A DNA stretch of 9,748 nucleotides. Source: Treponema sp. (lineage in GTDB: Bacteria; Spirochaetota; Spirochaetia; Treponematales; Breznakiellaceae). Within the stretch, counting starts at the first letter, position 1. Each line of letters starts with the position of its first letter. The position numbers and the translations under genes were made by a program. Below are positions 1 to 6,317 of the stretch, one piece after another. The stretch is from the NCBI GenBank assembly GCA_031263435.1, contig JAISFT010000085.1, forward strand, positions 1 to 9,748, in the 5' to 3' direction. Under the pieces are notes generated by a model. It was given only the letters and a program-made list of their open reading frames with translations. It had not been told where the DNA came from and searched no databases.

Positions 1-637
1 ACGGTCGGGGAGAAGGCGGGAGGAGATCCGGCTTATGGCCGTTTCCAAATTTCAGCCCATCGCCAAAATAGAGGAAGCCCGGAAGAGCGGCCTCCGGCTT
101 TTCGGGGAAAACCGGGTCCGGGAGGCCGCGGAGAAATTCCCCCCCCAAATCCTGCTGCGGGACTGCGAAGTCCACATGATCGGTTCTCTGCAGCGGAACA
201 AGGCAAAAACGGCGTCCCGGATTTTTAACTGCGTCCAGTCCCTTGACCGGGACGAGATCATTACCGAACTTGCGAAATACGGGAAGGAACGGGAAAAGCC
301 CCTTTCGGTACTGTTGGAACTCCATACAGGCGAAGCCTCAAAATCCGGTTTCCCGGACGAAGAGGCCCTTTTGAGGGCGGCGGAACAGGTTCTTTCCTCC
401 CCCGGACTTGCGGCGGGGGGGCTTATGACGATGGCCCCCTTCAATGCCGCCGAATCGGCAATCCGTGCCTCCTTCCGGGCCCTGGTCCATGCCCGGGGGA
501 CACTGGTTTCCCATTTTCCCCAGGCGGACTGGTCCTGCCTTTCCATGGGCATGTCGGAAGATTTTGAAATTGCCATCGAAGAAGGTTCTACCCTGCTGCG
601 AATAGGTACGGCGATTTTTGGAGAACGGCAGCAATGA
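1..637 (+). CDS. yggS: YggS-family PLP homeostasis protein, 5'-truncated by the window edge
   Basis: This is a PLP-binding, TIM-barrel-like protein of the YggS/PROSC family, a cytosolic protein that buffers pyridoxal phosphate and affects amino-acid and keto-acid balance. It has no proven catalytic activity. The frame stays open from base 2 to the TGA at 635-637, and the residues before the ATG at 35 already fit the family (EEIRL before MAVSK), so that ATG is internal and roughly 25-30 N-terminal residues lie outside the window. The AVSK motif holds the PLP-binding lysine (codon 47-49). The FGENRVREA motif follows, then SKSGF, GGLMTMAPF, and the C-terminal signature SMGMSEDFEIAIEEG with LLRIGTAIFGER. 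The stop overlaps the start of the next gene (ATGA), so it is the first visible member of an operon with the exported protein and two pseudouridine synthases. Identity is firm; the true start cannot be seen. Confidence 0.93.
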   Translation, partial: RSGRRREEIRLMAVSKFQPIAKIEEARKSGLRLFGENRVREAAEKFPPQILLRDCEVHMIGSLQRNKAKTASRIFNCVQSLDRDEIITELAKYGKEREKPLSVLLELHTGEASKSGFPDEEALLRAAEQVLSSPGLAAGGLMTMAPFNAAESAIRASFRALVHARGTLVSHFPQADWSCLSMGMSEDFEIAIEEGSTLLRIGTAIFGERQQ

Positions 638-1185
638 CCACACTAAAATACACATACCGGCTTTTACCGGTCCTTGTTTTTATTGTTCTGAATATTTCTC
701 CCGTTTCCGCGCAGAGTTCCGGAACAAGCCAGGTCGTTGCCCCCAATATTCTGCCCGATGTCCGCCCCCCCTCATCGTCTCCCCGCTGGGTTCAGGATCT
801 AAGACGGGGGGAGATCGTGGCCTTCGGCAGCTTTCCCTTTACCGTTTTTTTATCCACCGTCACGATGGATTCCTTTCGGTATTTCAACAATGACAGAAAC
901 CCTGCCTACCTCCCCTGGCCCCTTAAAGGTCCGGGGGCCGTCGAGATGTCCCGGGAGGAAAAGGAACGGACTCTTTTCTTCGCGGCTGCCGCGTCCGTTA
1001 CCATTGCGCTTGTTGATTTTACCATTGTGGCGGTAAGGCGGCACCGGGAGGCAGTGCGGGAGCAGATGCGGAATCGGGGCGGAGAAATTCATGTTACCCG
1101 CAGCCCCATCGGCGATACGGAAACCATCGTTGCAGGTCAGGAGGCCGGGGAACATACGGGGGAGGCGGAGGAGGAGAATCCCTGA
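634..1185 (+). CDS. Exported or membrane-anchored protein of unknown function
   Basis: I cannot assign a function to this 183-residue protein. Residues 1-26 look like a Sec signal peptide: basic start, hydrophobic stretch LLPVLVFIVLN, and a VSA-type cleavage site before QSSG. A Pro/Ser-rich linker (about 36-50) follows, then RWVQDLRRGEIVAFGSFPFTVF, a moderately hydrophobic block at about 60-78. A second clear hydrophobic helix lies at about 113-134, directly followed by a basic patch (RRHREAVREQ), so the C-terminus is predicted to be cytoplasmic. The tail (about 165-183) is acidic. A GGAG at 620-623, 10 bases upstream, supports the ATG at 634, which overlaps the yggS stop. Its own TGA overlaps the rluD ATG by one base. 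The tight coupling says only that it is co-expressed with translation-related and PLP genes. From memory, similar small proteins occur in other treponemes, but I could not check this. It is real by context and signal peptide. Confidence 0.8.
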   Translation: MTTLKYTYRLLPVLVFIVLNISPVSAQSSGTSQVVAPNILPDVRPPSSSPRWVQDLRRGEIVAFGSFPFTVFLSTVTMDSFRYFNNDRNPAYLPWPLKGPGAVEMSREEKERTLFFAAAASVTIALVDFTIVAVRRHREAVREQMRNRGGEIHVTRSPIGDTETIVAGQEAGEHTGEAEEENP

Positions 1186-2144
1186 TGCCGGTTTTTTCCG
1201 GAATCGTGGAGAATACCGCAGGGCTCCGGCTTGACCGCTATGTTTCCGAATGTCTTGGCCTTCTTTCCCGTTCCCAGTTCAGGGCCCGCTCCATGATCGC
1301 CGCGGTAAACGGAAAACAGGCCAAGCGTTCACGAATCATAAAAACCGGCGATCACCTGGATCTTTCCTGGCAGGAAGCCGAAATTCCGAATTTGGAGGGG
1401 GAGGATCTTCCCCTTACCATACTCTACGAGGATTCCCGGGTGATCGTTATTGATAAGGCCCAGGGGATGGTGGTCCATCCCGGAGCGGGAAACCATTCGG
1501 GGACCCTGGTCAACGCCCTCCTGTTCAGGCGGGCGGCGGGCCCTTCTTCTCCTGCGAACCCCCCGGGGTATCCCGGACCGGCGGCGCTTCCCGGGGATCC
1601 CCTCCGGCCGGGAATCGTCCACCGTCTGGACAAAGATACCTCCGGGGTGATGATCTGCGCCTGGGATATAGAGGCCCATGCCTTTCTTTCGGCCCAGTTC
1701 AAGGCCGGGCAGGCGCGAAAACGGTATGCGGCGATTCTGCGGGGTGTTCCCCGGGAAAGTTCCGGGCGGATCAAAACCCTGCTCTGCCGGGACAGCCGGA
1801 ATCGCCAACGGTTTGCCGTTGGAGAAAAAGGGAAAGAAGCTCTCAGTTATTATACCGTTCTCCATTCCTGGCGCACCCACTCCCTGGTACTCTTGCGCCC
1901 CCGTACCGGACGCACCCACCAGTTAAGGGTCCACATGGCCTACCTGGGACACCCCATCGTGGGGGATCCTCTGTACGGTTCCGATGATCCCCTGTTTCCC
2001 AAAGCAACTATGATGCTCCATGCCAAGAATTTGGGCATAACCCTGCCCGGAGAGCAGGAGCGGCGGGTCTTCACAAGCCCATTGCCGGATCGTTTCCGGT
2101 CTCTGATTCGAATTCTGGACAAGAAACCCCGGATGGAAGATTAA
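1185..2144 (+). CDS. rluD: 23S rRNA pseudouridine synthase RluD
   Basis: This enzyme isomerises uridines to pseudouridine in helix 69 of 23S rRNA (positions 1911, 1915 and 1917 in E. coli numbering). The 319-residue length is normal for RluD. An S4 RNA-binding domain sits at about residues 13-62 (RLDRYVSE, SRSQFRARSMI, VNGK, KTGDHLDL). The catalytic domain starts near residue 78 (ILYEDSRVIVIDKAQGMVVHPG). The active-site motif HRLDKDTSG is at 146-154 with catalytic Asp149. The second conserved motif, RTGRTHQLRVHMAYLGHPIVGDPLYG, runs from 240 to 265. A Pro/Gly-rich stretch at about 117-141 lengthens the loop just before the active site. The Shine-Dalgarno AGGAGGAG at 1169-1176, 8 bases upstream of the ATG, fixes the start. 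One base separates it from the next gene, another member of the same family. RluD is much the best fit because S4 plus HRLDKDTSG is the RluC/RluD pattern; the exact target position is inferred. Confidence 0.9.
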   Translation: MPVFSGIVENTAGLRLDRYVSECLGLLSRSQFRARSMIAAVNGKQAKRSRIIKTGDHLDLSWQEAEIPNLEGEDLPLTILYEDSRVIVIDKAQGMVVHPGAGNHSGTLVNALLFRRAAGPSSPANPPGYPGPAALPGDPLRPGIVHRLDKDTSGVMICAWDIEAHAFLSAQFKAGQARKRYAAILRGVPRESSGRIKTLLCRDSRNRQRFAVGEKGKEALSYYTVLHSWRTHSLVLLRPRTGRTHQLRVHMAYLGHPIVGDPLYGSDDPLFPKATMMLHAKNLGITLPGEQERRVFTSPLPDRFRSLIRILDKKPRMED

Positions 2145-2145
2145 G

Positions 2146-3015
2146 ATGGACAGCCGCCGGTATGCTCCCCTGGGGGCAATCCCCCGCCTGATTGACGAAA
2201 CCGATGCCTATGCGGTGCTTTACAAGCCCCCCCTTATGTTCTCCGCTCCCCTGTCGGACGATCCGGCCGGCACCCTGCTGGGTTGGTTTTCCCGCCGCTG
2301 CCCCGCGGTTCTTGATGCCGGAGGCCCCCGCAGCAGGGAAGGGGGGCTGCTCCACCGCCTGGATTTTGAAACCGAAGGTCTGGTCCTCTGCGCCAAAAAC
2401 CGGGAAACCTTTGAATTCCTCCGCTCCCGCCAAAGGGCGGGGGAGTTTATCAAAGAGTACGGCGCCCTCAGCTCTACCCGCGCCGCCGTTGCGGCGCCCG
2501 GCTTCCCGCCAATTCCTCCGGCTCTCAGCGGGGAAGGGTTTTCCCCCCACCCTCCCCACCGTATCGAAAGTTATTTTCGCCCCTGGGGGCCGGGAAGAAA
2601 GGCGGTACGCCCGGTGATTCAGGGACCGCCCCCCGAACCGGGGAAAAGGGCCCGGCGGGAAATCGCCCGTGACGGGGATCATCCCTACCGGACGGAAATA
2701 CTAAGCGCCGGCAATCCGCCCTGCCCCGGTCCACAGGTGACCGGGAACCTGCACGTTTTTACGCTCCAACTCCACAGGGGATTCCGTCACCAGATCCGCT
2801 GTCATCTGGCATGGATAGGGGAGCCGATTCTCAACGACACCCTTTACGGCGGAACCTGCTGCCCGCTTTACCGCCCTTCCCCACGACCCGGCGAAGCGGA
2901 AATACCCGCGAAAAAGGAAACACTACCCATTGCCCTGCGGGCCCAGGGCTTCCGCTTCCCCGATCCTGCCACGGGAACGGAAAAAGAATACCGCCTGCCC
3001 GGTTTTGCAGGATAA
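2146..3015 (+). CDS. RluA-family pseudouridine synthase, S4-less, target unknown
   Basis: This is a second pseudouridine synthase, starting 1 base after the rluD stop. It lacks an S4 domain and begins directly with the catalytic fold (YAVLYKPPLMFSAP at about 22-35). The active-site motif is HRLDFETEGLVL at 70-81, with predicted catalytic Asp73. The second motif, RGFRHQIRCHLAWIGEPILNDTLYG, is at 211-235. The distance from Asp73 to Gln216 is 143 residues, against 97 for the equivalent pair in the adjacent RluD, because of a Pro/Arg-rich insertion at about 111-198. That insertion is low-complexity and probably disordered. The family modifies rRNA or tRNA uridines, but the target of this paralogue cannot be read from sequence. 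No strong Shine-Dalgarno is seen, so expression probably depends on coupling to rluD. It is the last gene of the operon, and a terminator-like hairpin lies 35 bases after its stop. Confidence 0.82.
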   Translation: MDSRRYAPLGAIPRLIDETDAYAVLYKPPLMFSAPLSDDPAGTLLGWFSRRCPAVLDAGGPRSREGGLLHRLDFETEGLVLCAKNRETFEFLRSRQRAGEFIKEYGALSSTRAAVAAPGFPPIPPALSGEGFSPHPPHRIESYFRPWGPGRKAVRPVIQGPPPEPGKRARREIARDGDHPYRTEILSAGNPPCPGPQVTGNLHVFTLQLHRGFRHQIRCHLAWIGEPILNDTLYGGTCCPLYRPSPRPGEAEIPAKKETLPIALRAQGFRFPDPATGTEKEYRLPGFAG

Positions 3016-3038
3016 ACGCACAGAATTTCATTTTCCTA

Positions 3039-3347
3039 TTTTGGGCGCATTTTTGCGGCTGCGCCGCAAAAACCGGGCTTTCCGCTTCAATTCCTCGACC
3101 CCCAGCCCACACTTAACTCGTTACAAGCAGATCCCCCGCAGCTAAGATGACCCACCCATGCGTGTACTGCGGGACCGGGGCATAGCCCGGAAAAATATTT
3201 GGGATTCCCTGCCGGAGCGTATTGAAAATAGCGGAGGCAGACTCTACAAGCATTTTTTCGGGCTATGCCCCGGTCCCGCAGTACACATATGAAGTAGGGC
3301 AGGTTGGGCGGGGGGTCTGCGGTATTTCCGCTTCAATCCCTTGCGCG
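3039..3347. repeat. Composite palindromic repeat, copy A
   Basis: This stretch, together with its short edges, fills the gene-free interval between the convergent RluA-like gene and folC. It shares its order of parts with copy B at 8683-9165. It begins with TTTTGGGCGCAT, followed by a hairpin, CCGGGCTTTCCGCTTCAATT and CTCGACCCCC. Next come GCAGATCCC and GACCCAC, then a 28-base palindromic arm at 3162-3189 (starting GTGTACTGCGGG, ending GGGGCATAGCCCG). A core of about 69 bases separates this from the exactly complementary arm at 3259-3286. The unit ends with GGTCTGCGGTATTTCCGC and CAATCCCTTGCGCG. The core contains CTGCC (3209-3213), TATT (3220-3223), GAA, AATA (3227-3230) and GGCAG (3236-3240), which can form a nested stem. 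A 13-base direct repeat, TTTCCGCTTCAAT, occurs at 3079-3091 and 3325-3337 on either side of the palindrome. No open reading frame here looks like a gene. Confidence 0.85.
3050..3072. terminator. Bidirectional terminator-like hairpin between convergent operons
   Basis: The arms TTTTTGCGGC and GCCGCAAAAA (10 bp) flank a 3-base loop. Read on either strand, a GC stem is followed by a T run, so it could stop both the RluA-like operon (plus) and folC (minus), although the folC stop lies about 290 bases away. It sits at the position where copy B of the repeat carries a different hairpin, so it is also part of the repeat family. Confidence 0.6.
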
Positions 3348-3360
3348 TTCCCGGGGCGCC

Positions 3361-4755
3361 TCAGCACTCCCTGTTTAGAACATACTTTCGAATTTCCGCG
3401 GCCAGGTAAAAGGAACCGGTCCCCAGAATGGGCAGACCGGAACTTTTTGCCAGGGCCTGGTCAACCGCCTGCACGGTATCGGGGATCAGCAGTAATTCTG
3501 AGTTTCCCCGCAGCTTTTCGCCGAAAATCCGGTACAGCTCCCCGGGATCGCTTTTTTTGAAGGCGCCGGGGGTAGTAATGACAATACAGGAAAAATACGG
3601 TGCAAGAAGTTCCGCCATAGCCGCGGCGTTTTTTCCGGCGGCGCAGCCGAAAATCAAAATTCCCCCGCTGCCGTAGAGGGACAAAAAAGTATCGCGGCAC
3701 TGTTCCATACTCCTGGGGGTATGGGCGCCGTCGATTACCAGTTCAGGACCCTCCATGATCTGTTCAAACCGGGCGGGGAGACTAAAATCTTCAAGACCCC
3801 TCCGTATTTCTTCGGCCCCGATGTGGGGATAAGCCTGTTTCACGGCCAGCGCCGCAAGCCCCGCGTTATAGGCCTGCACTTCTCCGGGAATCTTCACCGA
3901 AAGCCGCAGCCCCCCGGAATCCCAGCGGGGCAGGCACAGACTAAATTGGGTGCCGGCCTTGCTTATCCGTATATCCCTAAGCTCTGCACTTTCGGGAAAA
4001 TACAGGAGGGGCGCATCCCTGGCCAGGGCTTCCCGGCGGAACACCGCCAGGGCTTCATCTTCCTGGGCGGCAAGAACCAGGGGAACATGGGCCTTGATGA
4101 TCCCCGCCTTTTCTCCGGCAATAGCCCCCAGCGTCGTCCCCAGATACTCGGTGTGTTCCAGCTCCGTAAGGGTGATCACCGTTACCAAAGGACTGACAAT
4201 GTTGGTGGCGTCCAGCCGCCCCCCCATACCCGTCTCCACCGCCATAGCATCGCAGCGGGCATAGCGGGTGCAGAGGAAAAAATACAGGGTCATAAGTTCA
4301 AAAAACGTAACAGCTTCCCCCTCTTCCCGGGTGGGATCGAAAAGGCGTCTCCCGGCTCCTCCCAGACCCTGCAGCTTTTCAACAAGCAGCGCCAGCTCAT
4401 TACCCGCCTCAACATATACCTGTTCATCAAAGAAAGAATTCCCCCAGGTAATCCGTTCCCGCTTTTCCACCACATCCGGGGAACTATAGCGGGCCGTCTT
4501 ACAGCCCGCAGCGTTCAGAATGGCCGCTGCCATTCCTGTAACGGAACCCTTCCCCTTCGAACCTGCCACATGGATGACCGGGGCGGCCGTTTCAGGATTA
4601 CCGGCAAGGTCGCAGAGTACCTTCATACGATCCAGACGGAAACTTTTGTAGCTCTGACCCCGTCCCATGTTGATAAACCGCCCTATCCAGGCAAAAACAT
4701 CGGAAGAACCGGAGAATTCACCGGTTTTACTCATAAGAGGCTCATATAATGCCAT
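3361..4755 (-). CDS. folC: Bifunctional folylpolyglutamate/dihydrofolate synthase
   Basis: FolC adds glutamate to folates, and in many bacteria also to dihydropteroate, using ATP in the cytosol. This keeps folate cofactors in the cell. The 464-residue length fits the family. The ATP-binding loop is IHVAGSKGKGSVT at 61-73, with GSKGKGS in place of the commoner GTNGKGS. Further family motifs are ETGMGGRLDATN (174-185), TELEHTEYLG with His201, IAGEKAGIIK (212-221), and IDGAHTPRSM (341-350) at the start of the C-terminal domain, in place of the usual DGAHNP. The ATG at 4755 is preceded by a short GGA about 4 bases upstream, a weak ribosome site; Met8 is an alternative start that would lose nothing conserved. 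It is a single gene transcribed away from murC and converging on the RluA-like operon. FolC rather than a Mur ligase is indicated by the SKGKGS loop and the ETGMGGRLDATN block. Confidence 0.9.
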   Translation of the reverse strand: MALYEPLMSKTGEFSGSSDVFAWIGRFINMGRGQSYKSFRLDRMKVLCDLAGNPETAAPVIHVAGSKGKGSVTGMAAAILNAAGCKTARYSSPDVVEKRERITWGNSFFDEQVYVEAGNELALLVEKLQGLGGAGRRLFDPTREEGEAVTFFELMTLYFFLCTRYARCDAMAVETGMGGRLDATNIVSPLVTVITLTELEHTEYLGTTLGAIAGEKAGIIKAHVPLVLAAQEDEALAVFRREALARDAPLLYFPESAELRDIRISKAGTQFSLCLPRWDSGGLRLSVKIPGEVQAYNAGLAALAVKQAYPHIGAEEIRRGLEDFSLPARFEQIMEGPELVIDGAHTPRSMEQCRDTFLSLYGSGGILIFGCAAGKNAAAMAELLAPYFSCIVITTPGAFKKSDPGELYRIFGEKLRGNSELLLIPDTVQAVDQALAKSSGLPILGTGSFYLAAEIRKYVLNREC

Positions 4756-4761
4756 TTTTCC

Positions 4762-4812
4762 ATTCTAAAACAATGACGGATGTTGCAAAAGGGGAATTGC
4801 TTGGAGTATGAT
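4762..4812. promoter_or_regulatory. Candidate divergent folC/murC promoters sharing one -35 palindrome
   Basis: The 62-base gap between the two start codons holds TTGCAA at 4783-4788, a self-complementary hexamer that can serve as a -35-like box in both directions. For murC, TATGAT (4807-4812) lies 18 bases downstream. For folC, TAGAAT on the minus strand (ATTCTA at 4762-4767) lies 15 bases away. Both -10 candidates are so close to the ATGs that transcripts would have almost no leader. A GGAG at 4803-4806 could instead be the murC ribosome site. This is a by-eye match only. Confidence 0.35.
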
Positions 4813-4817
4813 CCCTT

Positions 4818-6317
4818 ATGGATTCCGTCATAGATTGTCCCGAACCCCGCCGGTCCGATTTTTTTGCCGCCCCCGGGTCCCGGGTCTACTTTATCGGCAT
4901 CAAGGGAACCGGAATGTGCGCCCTGGCGGAACTGATGTTCGCCGCGGGATTCCGCGTTTCGGGCTCCGACCGGGACGATGTTTTTTATACCGACAGTATC
5001 CTTAAAGCCCTGGGAATCCCCTATCACGAAAATTTCTCCCCCTCCCATATTCAGGACGATTTTGATCTGGTCATATATTCCGCGGCCTATTCATTCGAAA
5101 GCAACCCGGAAATGGCGGAGGCCCGGAGGCGGGGTTTGGCCATCATGAAGTATACCGATGCCCTGGGCCAGTATTCGCTGAATTTCGATTCCTCCGGAAT
5201 CGCGGGAGTCCACGGGAAAACCACCGTTACCGCCATGTCGGGCCACCTTGTCAGGGGCGCCGGACTTCCGGCCCAGGTCCTTGCGGGAAGCGCCGTCAGG
5301 GGCTTCAATAACCGGTCCACCCTGAATTTGGGGAATAAATATTTTATTGCGGAAACCTGCGAGTACCGGCGGCATTTCCTGTCATTTCATCCCCGCAGAA
5401 TCGTTCTTACCGCGGTGGAAAGCGATCACCAGGATTACTACCCGACCTACGAATCCATTCGGGACGCGTTTGTAGAATACCTGCGGCTCCTGCCCCGGGA
5501 CGGCGAACTTATCTACTGCGCCGATGATCCGGGGGTTAGGGAAGTCGTATCGCTGATAAAAAGCGAAGGCCCTCCGCCAGTCCTCGTTCCCTATGGTTTT
5601 ACGGCAGAGGGCGCATACCGGATTCTCTCCTACCGTATTCTGAATGAGCGGGCAAAGATGAAGCTGGCAGGTTTCCCCTTGGAACTTTCGCTGCGTATTT
5701 CCGGCCGGCACGAGGCCCTGAATGCCGCCTCCGCGCTGGCCCTTACCTCCTCCCTGGTGGCCAGGGAATTCGGAGACGGAACGCCGGGAAGCGGCTGGAC
5801 GGAGGAGAGACAGGAACAGGCCGGCAAAGCGCTGGAGGAATTTACCGGCTCCAAACGGCGTCAGGAGATCCTGGGGGAAGCGGGGGGCATCCTGTTCATG
5901 GATGACTACGGCCATCATCCTACGGCGATTACCGTAACACTGGAGGGACTGCGCTCATTTTATCCCGGCAGGCGAATCATCGTCAGCTTCATGTCCCATA
6001 CCTATACCAGGACCGCCTCGCTGCTGGACGGCTTCGCCGAATCCCTTAAAGGGGCGGACCTGGTGTTTCTCCACAGAATATACCCCTCGGCCCGGGAAAA
6101 TTATTCGGGCGGCGTTACCGGCAGAACCCTCTTCGAAAAAACCTGTGAAAAAAGAGATAGTGTGTATTACACCGATGATCCCCTGGAAGCGGAAGAACCG
6201 CTCAAAGGCATATTAAAGGCGGGGGATCTTTTTATTACGATGGGCGCGGGAAACAACTGGCCGCTGGGGGAAAAGCTGTACAACTACTACCGCGGGCAGG
6301 AGGAAAAGATCCGATGA
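4818..6317 (+). CDS. murC: UDP-N-acetylmuramate--L-alanine ligase
   Basis: MurC joins L-alanine to UDP-MurNAc with ATP, the first peptide step of peptidoglycan precursor synthesis in the cytosol. The N-terminal Rossmann-type domain starts at about residue 22 (VYFIGIKGTGMCALAELM, 23-40) and continues through VSGSDRDD and VIYSAA. The ATP loop is GVHGKTT at 130-136. The central domain has AETCEYRRHFLSFHPR (178-193), a form seen in clostridial and treponemal MurC, and ESDHQDYYPT (201-210). SGRHEALNAASALA (295-308), FTGSKRRQEILGE (342-354), DDYGHHPTAI (362-371) and the terminal MGAGNNW (475-481) are Mur-ligase C-terminal signatures. At 499 residues it is slightly longer than typical. The ATG at 4818 is the only plausible start before the Rossmann motif, with GGAG 11 bases upstream. 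Its stop overlaps the yicC start. Mpl (murein peptide ligase) is the main alternative but fits the CEY and GHHPTAI blocks less well. Confidence 0.85.
   Translation: MDSVIDCPEPRRSDFFAAPGSRVYFIGIKGTGMCALAELMFAAGFRVSGSDRDDVFYTDSILKALGIPYHENFSPSHIQDDFDLVIYSAAYSFESNPEMAEARRRGLAIMKYTDALGQYSLNFDSSGIAGVHGKTTVTAMSGHLVRGAGLPAQVLAGSAVRGFNNRSTLNLGNKYFIAETCEYRRHFLSFHPRRIVLTAVESDHQDYYPTYESIRDAFVEYLRLLPRDGELIYCADDPGVREVVSLIKSEGPPPVLVPYGFTAEGAYRILSYRILNERAKMKLAGFPLELSLRISGRHEALNAASALALTSSLVAREFGDGTPGSGWTEERQEQAGKALEEFTGSKRRQEILGEAGGILFMDDYGHHPTAITVTLEGLRSFYPGRRIIVSFMSHTYTRTASLLDGFAESLKGADLVFLHRIYPSARENYSGGVTGRTLFEKTCEKRDSVYYTDDPLEAEEPLKGILKAGDLFITMGAGNNWPLGEKLYNYYRGQEEKIR

Noticed and set aside
52..576. 174-codon open frame on the minus strand
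   Set aside because: It is antisense to yggS, which has complete family motifs on the plus strand.
3148..3186. Short peptide THPCVYCGTGA followed by a stop, also seen as THACVYCGTGA in copy B
   Set aside because: It looked like a conserved micropeptide, but the bases belong to a palindromic arm conserved as DNA on both strands. No ribosome site precedes it, and copy B has no start codon at the same place.
3016..3360. Insertion sequence with transposase
   Set aside because: There is no transposase-like frame in this gap or in 8640-9748; any mobility would have to be driven from elsewhere.
3222..3560. 112-codon open frame on the plus strand
   Set aside because: It starts inside the repeat A core and runs antisense into the folC 3' end; no domain is seen.
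3721..4749. 342-codon open frame on the plus strand
   Set aside because: It lies fully antisense to folC, whose motifs are unmistakable. Its peptide has no recognisable domain, and long antisense frames are expected in GC-rich genes.
5382..5918. 178-codon open frame on the minus strand
   Set aside because: It is antisense to the central and C-terminal motifs of murC, with no family signature.
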